DNA of 64,000 nucleotides from positions 62,001 through 126,000 of the forward strand of contig NZ_JABEQJ010000011.1 of NCBI RefSeq assembly GCF_014174255.1, read 5' to 3'. The notes under the pieces were generated by a model. It was not told the DNA's origin. It saw nothing but the letters and a program-made list of their open reading frames with translations, and did not search any database. Below are positions 44,711 to 53,443 of the stretch, one piece after another; position 1 is the first letter of the stretch; every line of letters starts with the position of its first letter. Source of the DNA: Gluconacetobacter sacchari (GTDB taxonomy: Bacteria; Pseudomonadota; Alphaproteobacteria; Acetobacterales; Acetobacteraceae). A program made the position numbers and the translations under genes.

Positions 44711-46102
44711 TCAGAGGTTCATGTTCACCCGTACCATGACGGTGTTGACGGTGAATTTCCCCACCGTGCCCACGACGTTCTGATTCGATATGTCGTAATT
44801 CAGGTTCAGGCTGAAATGGCGGTTGATGAGCCATTGCGCCGAGAGGCCGCCGCCGATGATGGTCTGGCTTCCGCCGGCCTGGGTCAGGATGCTGCCGACG
44901 AGATGCGTCGGTGTGTTCTGGTAATCTCCTTTCTGGAACGTGAAATGTCCGGAGAGAATGATGTCGCGCTGGTACTGGTGCGTGACGCCGAGTTGCAGGG
45001 TGGTGTAGCTGAACCCGGCCACGTTTTCGAACGCGCTGTCCTCGATCCCGTGCTGCACGTTCAGTTCCAGGCGCGTCAGGCGCGTCGGCGCCCAGCTTGC
45101 CTGGGCCTCGATGATCGGGGTCGCGTAGTCGGGGTAGGTCGCGTTGCGGTAGAAACGGCGCTGGTATCCGGCCATCACGCGCAGGTCGATCAGATGGACG
45201 GCGCTGTAATCGATGCCGGCCAGGACGGCCAGGCCATTGGAATCGCGCCCCGGATAGCCGGCCAGCCCGTGCGTGTAGCGGATTTCGGTGCCACGCAGCA
45301 TGACGAGTGCGCTGGTGGCCCGCGTCCAGCGATAGCGGGCGGTGAGGTTTTCGACGATCACCGCGCGGTCCCGGTAGGTCTGCGGAACCGCGATGCCGTT
45401 TGCCTCGGGCAGGAGCGCCCCCTGATCGAACGAGAAATTCGTGATGTTGGCTTCGGGCATCAGGGAAAAGCGTCCGTCGCGCGCCAGCGTGTAGCTGAGA
45501 GCCGCGCGGTCGACCTGGTATTTGATGGGCTGGATGGTGGCGAAGCTGCCCAGCACGTTGGGGGTCTGCACCAGGTTGAGATGGGAATAGTCGAAACCCA
45601 GCCTGTCATTGGCGATATCGTGATATCCGCCGATCGTCGCCGTCCAGGTCGTCTGGTTCTGGGTGGGCTGGCTTGGATAGCGCATGTCGGAGACCGAGGC
45701 GTTGGCGTAGAGACTGTCCGTCGACCAGTCCGAGGCCAGGCCGAGCTGCGCGGCCGTCGAGATGACCGCGCTCGGCATGCCGCCGGGGAGATGGTTGGCG
45801 TTGTCGATATAGCCGGCGCCTTCGTTGATCGCCCCGTTCAGCTTGAAGCCGCCGAGATGCAGCCCCTGCGCCTGGTATTCCTTGCTGATGCGGATCTGTT
45901 CCGTATCGACCCAGGTTTCGCCCACGCCGCGCCCCAGTTCGGGAAAATACTGGCTGAGGACCTGCGCGGATGCGGTGGCCGGCAGGAAGGGCGCCGCGCA
46001 GGCGACAACGCCGAGGAGACGATACAGGCCGCCCAGCCCGCGCGCCGGTTTGCCTGGCCCGTTCGCGACGGGTGATCGGACTGTCACGATGTGATGACCC
46101 AT
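44711..46102 (-). CDS. outer-membrane beta-barrel protein of exopolysaccharide cluster (BBP2-like)
   Basis: Secreted protein of 463 residues with a signal peptide ending PATASAQ and a long series of alternating, aromatic-capped strands to the C-terminus (FTVNTVMVRVNMNL). It resembles putative beta-barrel porin 2 (PF10082) proteins found in gum/acetan-type clusters. It may assist polymer passage through the outer membrane; this role is inferred from context. Its ATG overlaps the end of the polymerase gene by 19 bases and has no ribosome site, so translational coupling is likely. Confidence 0.8.
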   Translation of the reverse strand: MGHHIVTVRSPVANGPGKPARGLGGLYRLLGVVACAAPFLPATASAQVLSQYFPELGRGVGETWVDTEQIRISKEYQAQGLHLGGFKLNGAINEGAGYIDNANHLPGGMPSAVISTAAQLGLASDWSTDSLYANASVSDMRYPSQPTQNQTTWTATIGGYHDIANDRLGFDYSHLNLVQTPNVLGSFATIQPIKYQVDRAALSYTLARDGRFSLMPEANITNFSFDQGALLPEANGIAVPQTYRDRAVIVENLTARYRWTRATSALVMLRGTEIRYTHGLAGYPGRDSNGLAVLAGIDYSAVHLIDLRVMAGYQRRFYRNATYPDYATPIIEAQASWAPTRLTRLELNVQHGIEDSAFENVAGFSYTTLQLGVTHQYQRDIILSGHFTFQKGDYQNTPTHLVGSILTQAGGSQTIIGGGLSAQWLINRHFSLNLNYDISNQNVVGTVGKFTVNTVMVRVNMNL

Positions 46103-47577
46103 GAATGCTGGAGGGGTTGTTCCTGCGCGCTGTCTTCACCCGCGGGCTGGCGAGGCTCGGCGGGCGGGAAGAGGCGGAGGCGCGGTTTGCCGGGCTGCCG
46201 GCTCTCGGCCCGGGCAATGCCCGAAACCAGGAGGGCCAGCAGGACGAAGAACGTGATGGCGGTGATCGTCGGCCCCGAGAGGCATGCGGGGACCAGATAG
46301 CCGACGATCGCGGCGCTGGCGCCGTTGACGACCTGGATGTCCTCCTGCCGGCGGTCCATCCGCCGCAGCGCGCGGACATGCGAGGCCAGGCCCCAGCCGA
46401 ACCAGACGAGACCGAGTACGCCGGGAATGCCGACGGCCGCGAGCAGGCCGGGGATGAGGCTGGACGAGCGGTTGTTGCCCCAGCCGACGCCGAAGCCGAG
46501 CGTATCGAAGGCTGCTTGCAGGCTGTCGAGGTCGGTGGAACTGCGGGCATCGTAGGACTCGCTGTCCTGCTTGTTCGTCACGGTGTCGAAGATCGTGCCG
46601 AGGTTGGTGATGACGTCCGGGGCCAGGATCGTTATGAGAACCACCAGCACGGCGCCGAGAAGCACGAACTGGACTGCGCGCCGCTTGATGATCGGCAGGA
46701 AGCGCCGGGTGTGGATCGTGAGGCCCATGGCGATCACGATCGCGGCGCCGGCGGCGAGGGAGACGATGCCGGTCGCCGACGTGGACAGCAGGACGCCGAG
46801 GATGGCCGTGACCAGCGTGACCCTGGCCAGGAGGCCCGGAAAATCATTGAGGATCAGCCATCCTGAACAGAAGGCGCCGGCCGCCATGTAGCCGCCCAGG
46901 GAGGAGGGCTCGGAAAACGTTCCGTTGATGCGGGGAATGGCGCCGATGCTCTGCTCGGTCAGGATCGACCATCCGGGATTTGAATAGAGCGTGTCGGTGG
47001 GAAAGGGAACGTGCGCGACGCGGTTGGCGAATTGCCACACGGCGAAGGCGAACGCCAGCAGGATGCTCGCGAAGTAGGCGCGCAGGAGGTTGACCGGCCG
47101 GAATGGATGTCCGGGAGGGCCGCGGCGAGTGGCATAGAGCGCGACCAGGATGAAAATGACGATGTTCAGCGACAGGTAGAGATCCTGGTTGAGGTTGGCG
47201 GTGCCGGGCGACAGGGCGGTGAGCGCGAAGGGCGGCGTGGATTTCTGCGGCCAGACAAAGACGCGCCCTTCGAAAAGGCGCGGGCTGAGCCACGATGTCG
47301 CGATGGCCCACCCCGCGACGAGGAGGAAGGGGAGGGAGAGCGCCAGGACCCGGGTGCGGCCGGGATAGCGCGCGCCGAGCAGCAGTTGCATCGCGATATA
47401 GCCGACCAGCGTCATGGCGGGCAGTGTGTTGGGCGCGATGCCCAGGCCGCCGAGCGTGACGGCGGAGCCGGCCTCGAAGATGCCCGTGACGAGAATGAGC
47501 TGGAGCAGCCGTTCCGGACGGGCGAGCCACAGCAGGCAAAGAGGAGCCAGGACCACGAAGAAAAGCGTGATTCCCAC
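46084..47577 (-). CDS. Wzy-like exopolysaccharide polymerase (O-antigen ligase family)
   Basis: Polytopic inner-membrane protein of about 497 residues with 10 to 12 helices. A large periplasmic loop around residues 195-235 contains SILTEQSIGAIPRINGTFSEPSSLGGYMAAGA, a pattern of Wzy/WaaL-type polymerases (RxxGxxxxPN/S region: RINGTFSEPSSLG). It should join lipid-linked repeat units in the periplasm. GTG 47577 has GGGAGAAA six bases upstream; an in-frame GTG at 47592 is the alternative. First gene of the minus-strand polymerase, barrel and export lipoprotein unit, divergent from the GH16 gene. Confidence 0.85.
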   Translation of the reverse strand: MGITLFFVVLAPLCLLWLARPERLLQLILVTGIFEAGSAVTLGGLGIAPNTLPAMTLVGYIAMQLLLGARYPGRTRVLALSLPFLLVAGWAIATSWLSPRLFEGRVFVWPQKSTPPFALTALSPGTANLNQDLYLSLNIVIFILVALYATRRGPPGHPFRPVNLLRAYFASILLAFAFAVWQFANRVAHVPFPTDTLYSNPGWSILTEQSIGAIPRINGTFSEPSSLGGYMAAGAFCSGWLILNDFPGLLARVTLVTAILGVLLSTSATGIVSLAAGAAIVIAMGLTIHTRRFLPIIKRRAVQFVLLGAVLVVLITILAPDVITNLGTIFDTVTNKQDSESYDARSSTDLDSLQAAFDTLGFGVGWGNNRSSSLIPGLLAAVGIPGVLGLVWFGWGLASHVRALRRMDRRQEDIQVVNGASAAIVGYLVPACLSGPTITAITFFVLLALLVSGIARAESRQPGKPRLRLFPPAEPRQPAGEDSAQEQPLQHSWVITS

Positions 47578-47844
47578 GAGGCTTTCTCCCACCGCAGTCG
47601 GGCGGTACCGCGCATTCGACCTCCGTGCCCAAACGAACCGGAAGGATTAGCGAAATGCATAGGATATATTAATTCAATGCCTATATTTTTGACGCGGATC
47701 AAGGACTTTTCGGGCATGCTGCCGCTTGCCGGACCGGAAAAAAAATCAAATGATAAAAAAGGGTAAAAAGATCGGGCGGGGTGGCTTCGATCGGTGGATT
47801 GCGACGTTACCCGGTAGCAAAACACGCTTGTCCAAGGAGACGCC
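47578..47844. promoter_or_regulatory. divergent control region between polymerase and GH16 genes
   Basis: A 267-base gap, AT-rich at 47640-47770 compared with its surroundings, with A-runs and an ATAGG/CCTAT inverted repeat near 47662-47690. It must hold the promoters of both units, but I cannot assign firm -35 and -10 boxes. AAGGAG lies five bases before the GH16 ATG. Confidence 0.45.
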
Positions 47845-48711
47845 ATGATCAGACCCAGCCTGGCCGTACGCGGCTTCCTTGCGCTCGGCATCGCCTGGTG
47901 CGGCCTGTCGGAGGGGACGGCTGCCGCCGCGACGGGAGAGATGATCGACCTGGCCGGTCGGACCATGATCTTTGACGACGAATTCGACCATCTCAGCGTC
48001 TCCGCCCATGGACCCGATACGGTCTGGAGCGCGCATACGCCATGGAACGGCGATTTCGGCCAGGCCGCCTTCGTCGATCCGCAACCGGGGTTTCCGTTTA
48101 CCGTCAAAGATGGAATCCTGAGAATAGAGATGCGTCGGGGACCAGATGGCGCGTGGCGGTCCGGCCTGCTGTCATCATCGCCGGGCTATGGCCATGGTTT
48201 CACCGCACCTTATGGTTATTTCGAGATGCGGGCGCGCCTGCCGGCGGGGGAGGGGGTGTGGCCCGGATTCTGGCTGGACGAGCTGGTGCCGCACGGATCG
48301 CGGACGCATAGTCTGGAGGTCGATATCATCGAGCATTATGGAAAATTTCCCGCCGCCTATAACACGACCGTTACGAACTGGGACCTGGCGGACAGCCACG
48401 GCAACCATTCGGAGATGCATATCCAGTCCGTTCCCAGCGGCACCCTGTCGCAGGCGTTTCATACCTTCGGCGCGGAGGTTTCGCCGCAATGGGTGATCTT
48501 CTATTTCGACCGGCGGGAAATCTGGCGCACACCGACGCCGCGCCGGCCGATCGGCGGCCTGGACGTGCTTGTCGACCTGGGGCTGGGGGGCGGATGGCCC
48601 ATCGACAAGGCGCCGCCTTCGTCGACCATGGAAGTCGATTATATTCGCGTCTATCAGCCAAGAGCGGCACCGCAGGAAAGAGCCAAGACAGTGCAGGGGA
48701 ATACGCCATGA
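47845..48711 (+). CDS. secreted glycoside hydrolase family 16 protein
   Basis: Exported glycan hydrolase or transglycosylase of 288 residues. A signal peptide ends near GTAAAA. The beta-sandwich domain has FDDEFDHL near the start, GYFEMRARLPAGEGVWPGFWL, and the active site LEVDIIEHYG, which keeps the ExDxxE set (nucleophile and acid/base Glu). It ends with the strand MEVDYIRVYQP. GH16 enzymes cut beta-1,3 or beta-1,4 glucans and galactans, so trimming or release of the exopolysaccharide is likely. Its stop overlaps the next start as ATGA. Confidence 0.92.
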   Translation: MIRPSLAVRGFLALGIAWCGLSEGTAAAATGEMIDLAGRTMIFDDEFDHLSVSAHGPDTVWSAHTPWNGDFGQAAFVDPQPGFPFTVKDGILRIEMRRGPDGAWRSGLLSSSPGYGHGFTAPYGYFEMRARLPAGEGVWPGFWLDELVPHGSRTHSLEVDIIEHYGKFPAAYNTTVTNWDLADSHGNHSEMHIQSVPSGTLSQAFHTFGAEVSPQWVIFYFDRREIWRTPTPRRPIGGLDVLVDLGLGGGWPIDKAPPSSTMEVDYIRVYQPRAAPQERAKTVQGNTP

Positions 48712-49583
48712 AGATTATCGTCGGGATTGCCACGGCCGGACGGGCGCCTGTCCTGGCGGAGACGCTGCGCGACCTCGCGCATCAGCGCCGCCAGCCCGAT
48801 GAGGTGGTGGTCTGCGCACCGTCGGAAGAGGATATGGCGGGCGCGGCCGACGCGTATGCCGGGGTGCGGCTGATGACCGGGCCGCGTGGACTGACCCGGC
48901 AGCGCAATGCGATCATCGCCGCGGTTCCCGACGCCGATGTCGTGATGTTCTTCGACGATGATTTCCTGGCCGATGCCGACTATCTGAGCGCTGTCGAGCG
49001 GTGCATGCAGGCGAACGAGCGTGTGGTCGTGGCGACCGGGACCGTCCTGGCGGACGGGATCAACGGGCCGGGCCTGAGCGTCGCGGAGGGGCGGGCGATC
49101 CTTGCGGCGCGCGGGCATGAGACCGCGCCGCCGGACGCCAGGCCGGTCTTTACCGGCTATGGCTGCAACATGGCGCTGAGGCTTGGCCCCATGCGGGCCC
49201 ATGGGCTGACATTCGACGAGCGCCTGCCGCTCTACGGATGGCAGGAAGACGTGGACCTGTCGCGCAGGCTGGCCGCCCATGGCGACGTGGTGCTGCTGGC
49301 GGATGCGCGCGGCGTCCATCTGGGGGTGAAGCGGGGCCGTGGCTCGGGGGTCAGGCTGGGCTATTCCCAGGTTGCCAACCCGCTTTATATCGCGGCGAAG
49401 GGCGAGGGCTATCCCCGGTCGCGGGCCTGGAACCATATCATCCGCAACCTGATGGCCAATACCGCGAAGGCGCTGCGCCCCGAACCCTATGTAGACAGAC
49501 GCGGCCGGCTCGTGGGAAACATGCTGGCCTTTCGCGACCTCGTGCGCGGACAGATCTCGCCGGAGCGGGCTTCGCTGTTGTGA
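48708..49583 (+). CDS. glycosyltransferase family 2 protein
   Basis: GT-A fold glycosyltransferase of 291 residues, cytoplasmic and without membrane helices. The start KIIVGIATAGRAPVLAETLRDL and nucleotide-binding strand are typical. The metal motif FFDDDF (DxD) lies near residue 85, and the acceptor side has LPLYGWQEDVDLSRRL (ED base). It adds one sugar to the growing repeat unit; donor unknown. Translationally coupled to the GH16 gene by an ATGA overlap. Confidence 0.9.
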   Translation: MKIIVGIATAGRAPVLAETLRDLAHQRRQPDEVVVCAPSEEDMAGAADAYAGVRLMTGPRGLTRQRNAIIAAVPDADVVMFFDDDFLADADYLSAVERCMQANERVVVATGTVLADGINGPGLSVAEGRAILAARGHETAPPDARPVFTGYGCNMALRLGPMRAHGLTFDERLPLYGWQEDVDLSRRLAAHGDVVLLADARGVHLGVKRGRGSGVRLGYSQVANPLYIAAKGEGYPRSRAWNHIIRNLMANTAKALRPEPYVDRRGRLVGNMLAFRDLVRGQISPERASLL

Positions 49584-49611
49584 GACGGGCCTTTTGTCGG
49601 CATTTTTCTTT

Positions 49612-49734
49612 ATGGGGCGGTCGCGCACGGGTATGATCCAGACAATCCTCGCCGCCATCGGGGCCTATGTCGCCCTGAGTGTTCCGGTCGCCTTGCTGAT
49701 TGCCCGGTGGATCAGGATTTCTCGCGGGAAGTGA
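49612..49734 (+). CDS. small single-helix membrane protein, unknown function
   Basis: A 40-codon frame (or 33 codons from ATG 49633) with one long hydrophobic segment, ILAAIGAYVALSVPVALLIA, followed by a basic end RWIRISRGK. It starts 28 bases after the GT2 stop on the same strand. The charge pattern suggests an inner-membrane peptide with its C-terminus inside. No ribosome site is obvious, so it could be translated by re-initiation. I do not recognise the family. Confidence 0.45.
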   Translation: MGRSRTGMIQTILAAIGAYVALSVPVALLIARWIRISRGK

Positions 49735-49808
49735 GCCGGCCGGCGTGGGAAACGCACCCGGGAAAGAGGGCGGAGGACATGCGCCTCCGGTGCGTTTTCG
49801 GCGGGGCC

Positions 49809-51902
49809 CTATTCCGGGAGGCCTGTCCGGCCCAGGGCTTTTTCGAGCTTTTCGCGGGCCCAGAGGGGCAGGTGGGCGTGGGCGGCCATGACGCGCCGGA
49901 TCGTCAGCGTCGGATCGAGCGCCGTCAGCCGGGCCAGGATATTGGTCCGCGCGGTGCCTGTCTCCTCGCCGGTCAGCGCCACGAGGTGATATACCAGCGC
50001 GGACGGGAGCTGCGGATAGAGGGCGGCGACCATTCGGCCACATTTGCTTGCCTCCTGGGGCAGGTCGAGCAGGAAGAGATAGAGAGCCGCGCCGGGGTCG
50101 GTCGCGATGCTGAGCGGCTGGGCGTTGCCCGATACGCGATAATGCCGCATCAGCTCGCGCGCCGTTTCCAGTTGCCCGTTCATCAGGGCCAGCAGGGCCT
50201 GGAGTGCCCGATACGGCGCGAACCAGGCTTGGTCGTGCTGCTCGTCGGCGATCTTGAAGGCGGACAGCAGGGCTTCGGCCGTGTCGGCGTGGCCGGGGAT
50301 ATGGCTGTAGACAAACGCGAGCAGAAAATTGCGGCTAAGATTGTTTTGCGAAAGAACGGCGGCGTGCTGCGCCGCCGCCAGGGCACGTGCCACGCCCGTC
50401 GTGTAGTCGTCCTGAAGGAAGGCGCCGGCGCGCGTGATTTCCGTCACCGCGCGGGCGAGGGCCACGAGCGGCTGGGTCGGGCCGAGCCATTCCGCGAGTT
50501 TCAGCAGGGTTTCGGCGTCATGCAATGCCTGGTGGTTCGCCTGCAACAGCGTGCTCAGCGCCCGGGCCGCCAGTTGGTCGGGCGTCAATGTCTGGACGCT
50601 GCGTTTGAGCAGGGACCTGGCATTGCGCAGGACGGCCGTCCATTGGGCCGACAGCACAGCGCGGGCGAGCAGGGGCATCGCGACGCCGGGATGCTGCCTG
50701 ATGTTTGGGGGCAGGGCGGTGCGCACGGTCCAGATCATTTCGCCGCCATGCTGCATGTCGATCAGGCGCAGTTGCAGGATCGGGGGAAGCCGCATGCCGT
50801 CGTCGCCGGGGTGCAGGACGCCCGTACACAGAAAGTCTATCTGCTTTCGCTCGACAAGGGACTCGATCCAGTCCGCGAGATTCTCCGTGCCGCCGTGCGA
50901 ATGGCGCGGGACGACCAGCGTAAAGACGTCGGAGCCCACGAACAGCACGTTGAGCTGGCTTCCGAATTCGTCGGCCAGGGCCGTGAATGACGGATCTTTC
51001 GTCTCGATCGGCATCATGGCGAGGGTGAGGGCGCGCACTTTCTGCACCGGAGCGTGGGGCGGCTGCTCGCCATCCGCATGCGGCGCGGAGGGAGGCACTT
51101 CGGTCGCTGGGGAGGGCGGCGGGCGGCGGAAGGCTTCCAGCGCCGAGTCGGGCTCTTTCCAGGGGGAACTGCCGGGAGAGAAGGCGCGGAACGGATTGGC
51201 GGCGCCGTTCGGCACCCGGGTCCCGTGGAGACCCGTGTCGCCATCATTGTCGGGGGAGAGCCTGCCCGGGGTGACCGGAGCCGGTGGCAGGAAGATGCCC
51301 GTCGGATCCTCAAGGTTTGTTCGGGCGGGTGTCATGAGACCCTGAATGTGGCGGGAAAGCCGGGCCCGCTGGGTCTGGAGCCAGAGGTCGAAGGCCGGGT
51401 CGATTCCGTTCAGGTCGATGAACAGCATTTCCTCCGGCTCGATCGCCTCGTCCAGCGCATCCAGGCCGCGGCTATAGATCTCTTCGACATCGACCGATGT
51501 CAGGTCCGGCTTGAGCGTCAATGTATGCCGCCCGATGTCGATGATTTCGTTTCCGAAAGGTTGGAGCGCGTCGAGCAGGCGATGGATTTCCTGCCGCAGC
51601 GAGGCGCGCGCGAGATCGGTCGGGCGGCGGCTCCATAGAAGCTCTGTCAGGCGCTGGCGCATGACCGGCTTGCGGTTGGACAACGCGAGGATGGCCAGCA
51701 GCCCGCGGGTCCTGCGCGCGCCGGCGGGAAGGATATTCTCGCCCGTCGCGGTCGTGGCGACCATGTGCCCGATCAGACGAATTTTCAGGATGTTTTCTGC
51801 CTGGCTCGTCACGTCAGCGCGCACCCCCTGCTCGGGACGCGCGATAGGCGCTTCCGCGTCGTGCCGCGACGGGAACGGCAAGAAAGACGGGCTGCACGTC
51901 AT
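49809..51902 (-). CDS. SARP/CadC-like transcriptional regulator with TPR-like C-terminus
   Basis: A 697-residue soluble regulator. Residues about 40-145 form an OmpR/SARP-type winged helix (RTRGLLAILALSNRKPVMRQRLTELLW, then ARASLRQEIHRLL). A bacterial-transcriptional-activation-like helical segment follows to about 200. A Pro-rich linker (200-285) leads to a CadC/TolB-N-like domain (LAMMPIETKDPSFTALADEFGSQL and FLCTGVLHPGD...QLRLIDMQHGGEMIWT). Helical TPR-like repeats fill the rest. ATG 51902 has AGGA upstream; a GTG at 51920 is in frame. Placed between exopolysaccharide units and divergent from the priming transferase gene, it probably controls the cluster. The signal is unknown. Confidence 0.8.
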   Translation of the reverse strand: MTCSPSFLPFPSRHDAEAPIARPEQGVRADVTSQAENILKIRLIGHMVATTATGENILPAGARRTRGLLAILALSNRKPVMRQRLTELLWSRRPTDLARASLRQEIHRLLDALQPFGNEIIDIGRHTLTLKPDLTSVDVEEIYSRGLDALDEAIEPEEMLFIDLNGIDPAFDLWLQTQRARLSRHIQGLMTPARTNLEDPTGIFLPPAPVTPGRLSPDNDGDTGLHGTRVPNGAANPFRAFSPGSSPWKEPDSALEAFRRPPPSPATEVPPSAPHADGEQPPHAPVQKVRALTLAMMPIETKDPSFTALADEFGSQLNVLFVGSDVFTLVVPRHSHGGTENLADWIESLVERKQIDFLCTGVLHPGDDGMRLPPILQLRLIDMQHGGEMIWTVRTALPPNIRQHPGVAMPLLARAVLSAQWTAVLRNARSLLKRSVQTLTPDQLAARALSTLLQANHQALHDAETLLKLAEWLGPTQPLVALARAVTEITRAGAFLQDDYTTGVARALAAAQHAAVLSQNNLSRNFLLAFVYSHIPGHADTAEALLSAFKIADEQHDQAWFAPYRALQALLALMNGQLETARELMRHYRVSGNAQPLSIATDPGAALYLFLLDLPQEASKCGRMVAALYPQLPSALVYHLVALTGEETGTARTNILARLTALDPTLTIRRVMAAHAHLPLWAREKLEKALGRTGLPE

Positions 51903-52280
51903 GTTCCTTTCCTGCGCCACGACCGGAATGGGGAGCGTCGCGCCTTGTCGATGAACAAGCCGGTATCTCCGGCGTGCCGGAGACGTCTTGGAACGATACG
52001 ACCGTTATAAGGTCGTTTTGTGGCAGGCCGCCCGCTGCCGCCGGTCGTGGGGCGCGCCGGGTCGCGTGGGTCCTGAAAGGCCGTTCCGTGCCCGCCGCCA
52101 TCGGTGATCCGGTGGGACTTTCCGCCGTTATGTCAGGCTTGTCGACCATGGTCGCCTCTGTTCCTTTCCCCAGCTTGTTGCTGCCCGGTTCCGCTTGTCG
52201 CCGACGGCCTTGCGTGGCGCCCGGCCTCACCGCCCGAGAACAACGCCCGGTCTGGAGAAAAGACGCCGGACGCCCCGCGA
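51903..52280. other. GC-rich gap upstream of the SARP-like gene
   Basis: About 380 bases without a supportable gene. Open frames exist on both strands, but none has a ribosome site or recognisable protein. It probably contains the leader of the SARP-like gene. Confidence 0.5.
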
Positions 52281-52698
52281 TATAAGGAATGTCAAGTTTT
52301 GTCGTTCCACGGCGCGGTAAAATATCATCGTTAAAAAACTATTATTCAAGCGGGAAAGCCCGGCGGGGCCGCGACCGTGTTCGCCGGGAGCGGAAATGGA
52401 TACTCGCGTTCTCGTGAGCGATCCGCCGAACGGGGGGTGCGTACTGCAATATCCCTGACGGATAAATGGAATGATTTCCGTTCGGAAACTATATTTTAAC
52501 CAACGAATAACGAAAAATACCCTGTATAAATACTTTCGTTAATTGTGAAAAGTACATTAACCATTGTTTTTATATTGCGTCATTTGATCCAAGGCAGGCA
52601 ACGTCTGGACTGTACCGGAGAGATGACGATCGGGTTTTGGATCATGCTGATCCAACATGACTGACAGTTTCATTCTTCGCTGATGACGAGGTGCTGAT
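52281..52698 (+). promoter_or_regulatory. long AT-rich control region before the priming transferase gene
   Basis: This stretch is far more AT-rich than the rest of the window, most of all 52480-52600. It contains several TTAACCA and CGTTAA words and the inverted repeat GTTAA/TTAAC around 52540-52563. It ends with a perfect palindrome at 52637-52655. It must carry the promoter of the main exopolysaccharide run, but several -10-like boxes compete and I cannot choose one. Confidence 0.6.
52637..52655. promoter_or_regulatory. palindrome TTGGATC-N5-GATCCAA, candidate operator
   Basis: TTGGATC (52637-52643) and GATCCAA (52649-52655) are perfect inverted halves. A third copy of the half site, GATCCAA, lies at 52586-52592. 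The palindrome ends 43 bases before the ATG of the priming transferase. Size and symmetry suit a dimeric regulator; a leader-RNA hairpin is the alternative. Confidence 0.55.
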
Positions 52699-53430
52699 AT
52701 GTCTGCTCTGAAACAAGAGGACTATATGGGGACCGTCTTTCTCGCGGACGATGCGACGGTGGTCGTTCCTTATCCGGGATTGATGGGCGGACGGTGCGCC
52801 AGGCCCGAAAGCGCCACGCCGATCCGGGACCCGCGCAAGCGCGCGATGGATATCGTGATCTCGGCGACGATGCTGTTCCTGGCCATGCCCGTGATGCTGG
52901 CGATCGCCGTGCTGGTCCGCCGGGATGGCGGGGCCGCGTTGTTCGGCCATGACCGGATTGGCGAGAACGGGCGGGTTTTCCGCTGCCTCAAGTTCAGAAG
53001 CATGGCCGTCAATGCCGACGAACTGTTGAAGACGCTTCTCGCGAACGACGAGAGCGCGCGCGCGGAATGGAACGAGACGCAGAAGCTGCGCCGCGATCCG
53101 CGTATCACGCGGCTGGGCCGCTTCCTGCGCGCGACCAGCCTGGACGAACTGCCCCAATTGCTGAACATCCTGCGCGGTGACATGAGCCTGGTCGGGCCGC
53201 GCCCGATCGTGCGGGCCGAAATCGAGCGCTATGGCGACAATATCGCCTATTATTACGCGACCCGGCCCGGCCTGACGGGGCTCTGGCAGGTCAGCGGGCG
53301 TAGCAACACCAGTTACGCGCGCCGGGTGGCACTCGATAGCACCTATGTCCGGCAATGGACGTTTCGCAAGGATGTCCTGATCCTCCTGAAAACGATCCCC
53401 GCCGTGCTGCGGCACGACGGCGCGCATTAG
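52699..53430 (+). CDS. undecaprenyl-phosphate sugar phosphotransferase (priming enzyme)
   Basis: Starts the exopolysaccharide repeat unit by moving a sugar-1-phosphate from a nucleotide sugar to undecaprenyl phosphate at the inner membrane. At 243 residues it is the short, monotopic form (PssA/ExoY/EpsL type), without the N-terminal membrane domain of GumD or WbaP. Motifs: KRAMDIVISATMLFLAMPVM (membrane re-entrant helix), catalytic region CLKFRSMAVNADE, and LPQLLNILRGDMSLVGPRP and GLTGLWQVSGRSN. GAGGTG precedes the ATG. Sugar (glucose or galactose) not visible. First gene of the main run. Confidence 0.92.
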   Translation: MSALKQEDYMGTVFLADDATVVVPYPGLMGGRCARPESATPIRDPRKRAMDIVISATMLFLAMPVMLAIAVLVRRDGGAALFGHDRIGENGRVFRCLKFRSMAVNADELLKTLLANDESARAEWNETQKLRRDPRITRLGRFLRATSLDELPQLLNILRGDMSLVGPRPIVRAEIERYGDNIAYYYATRPGLTGLWQVSGRSNTSYARRVALDSTYVRQWTFRKDVLILLKTIPAVLRHDGAH

Positions 53431-53443
53431 GAGTGCCCATGAC

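Noticed and set aside
51974-52285. A 103-codon plus-strand frame in the gap before the priming gene
   Set aside because: No ribosome site, no recognisable protein, and overlapped by an equally weak minus-strand frame.
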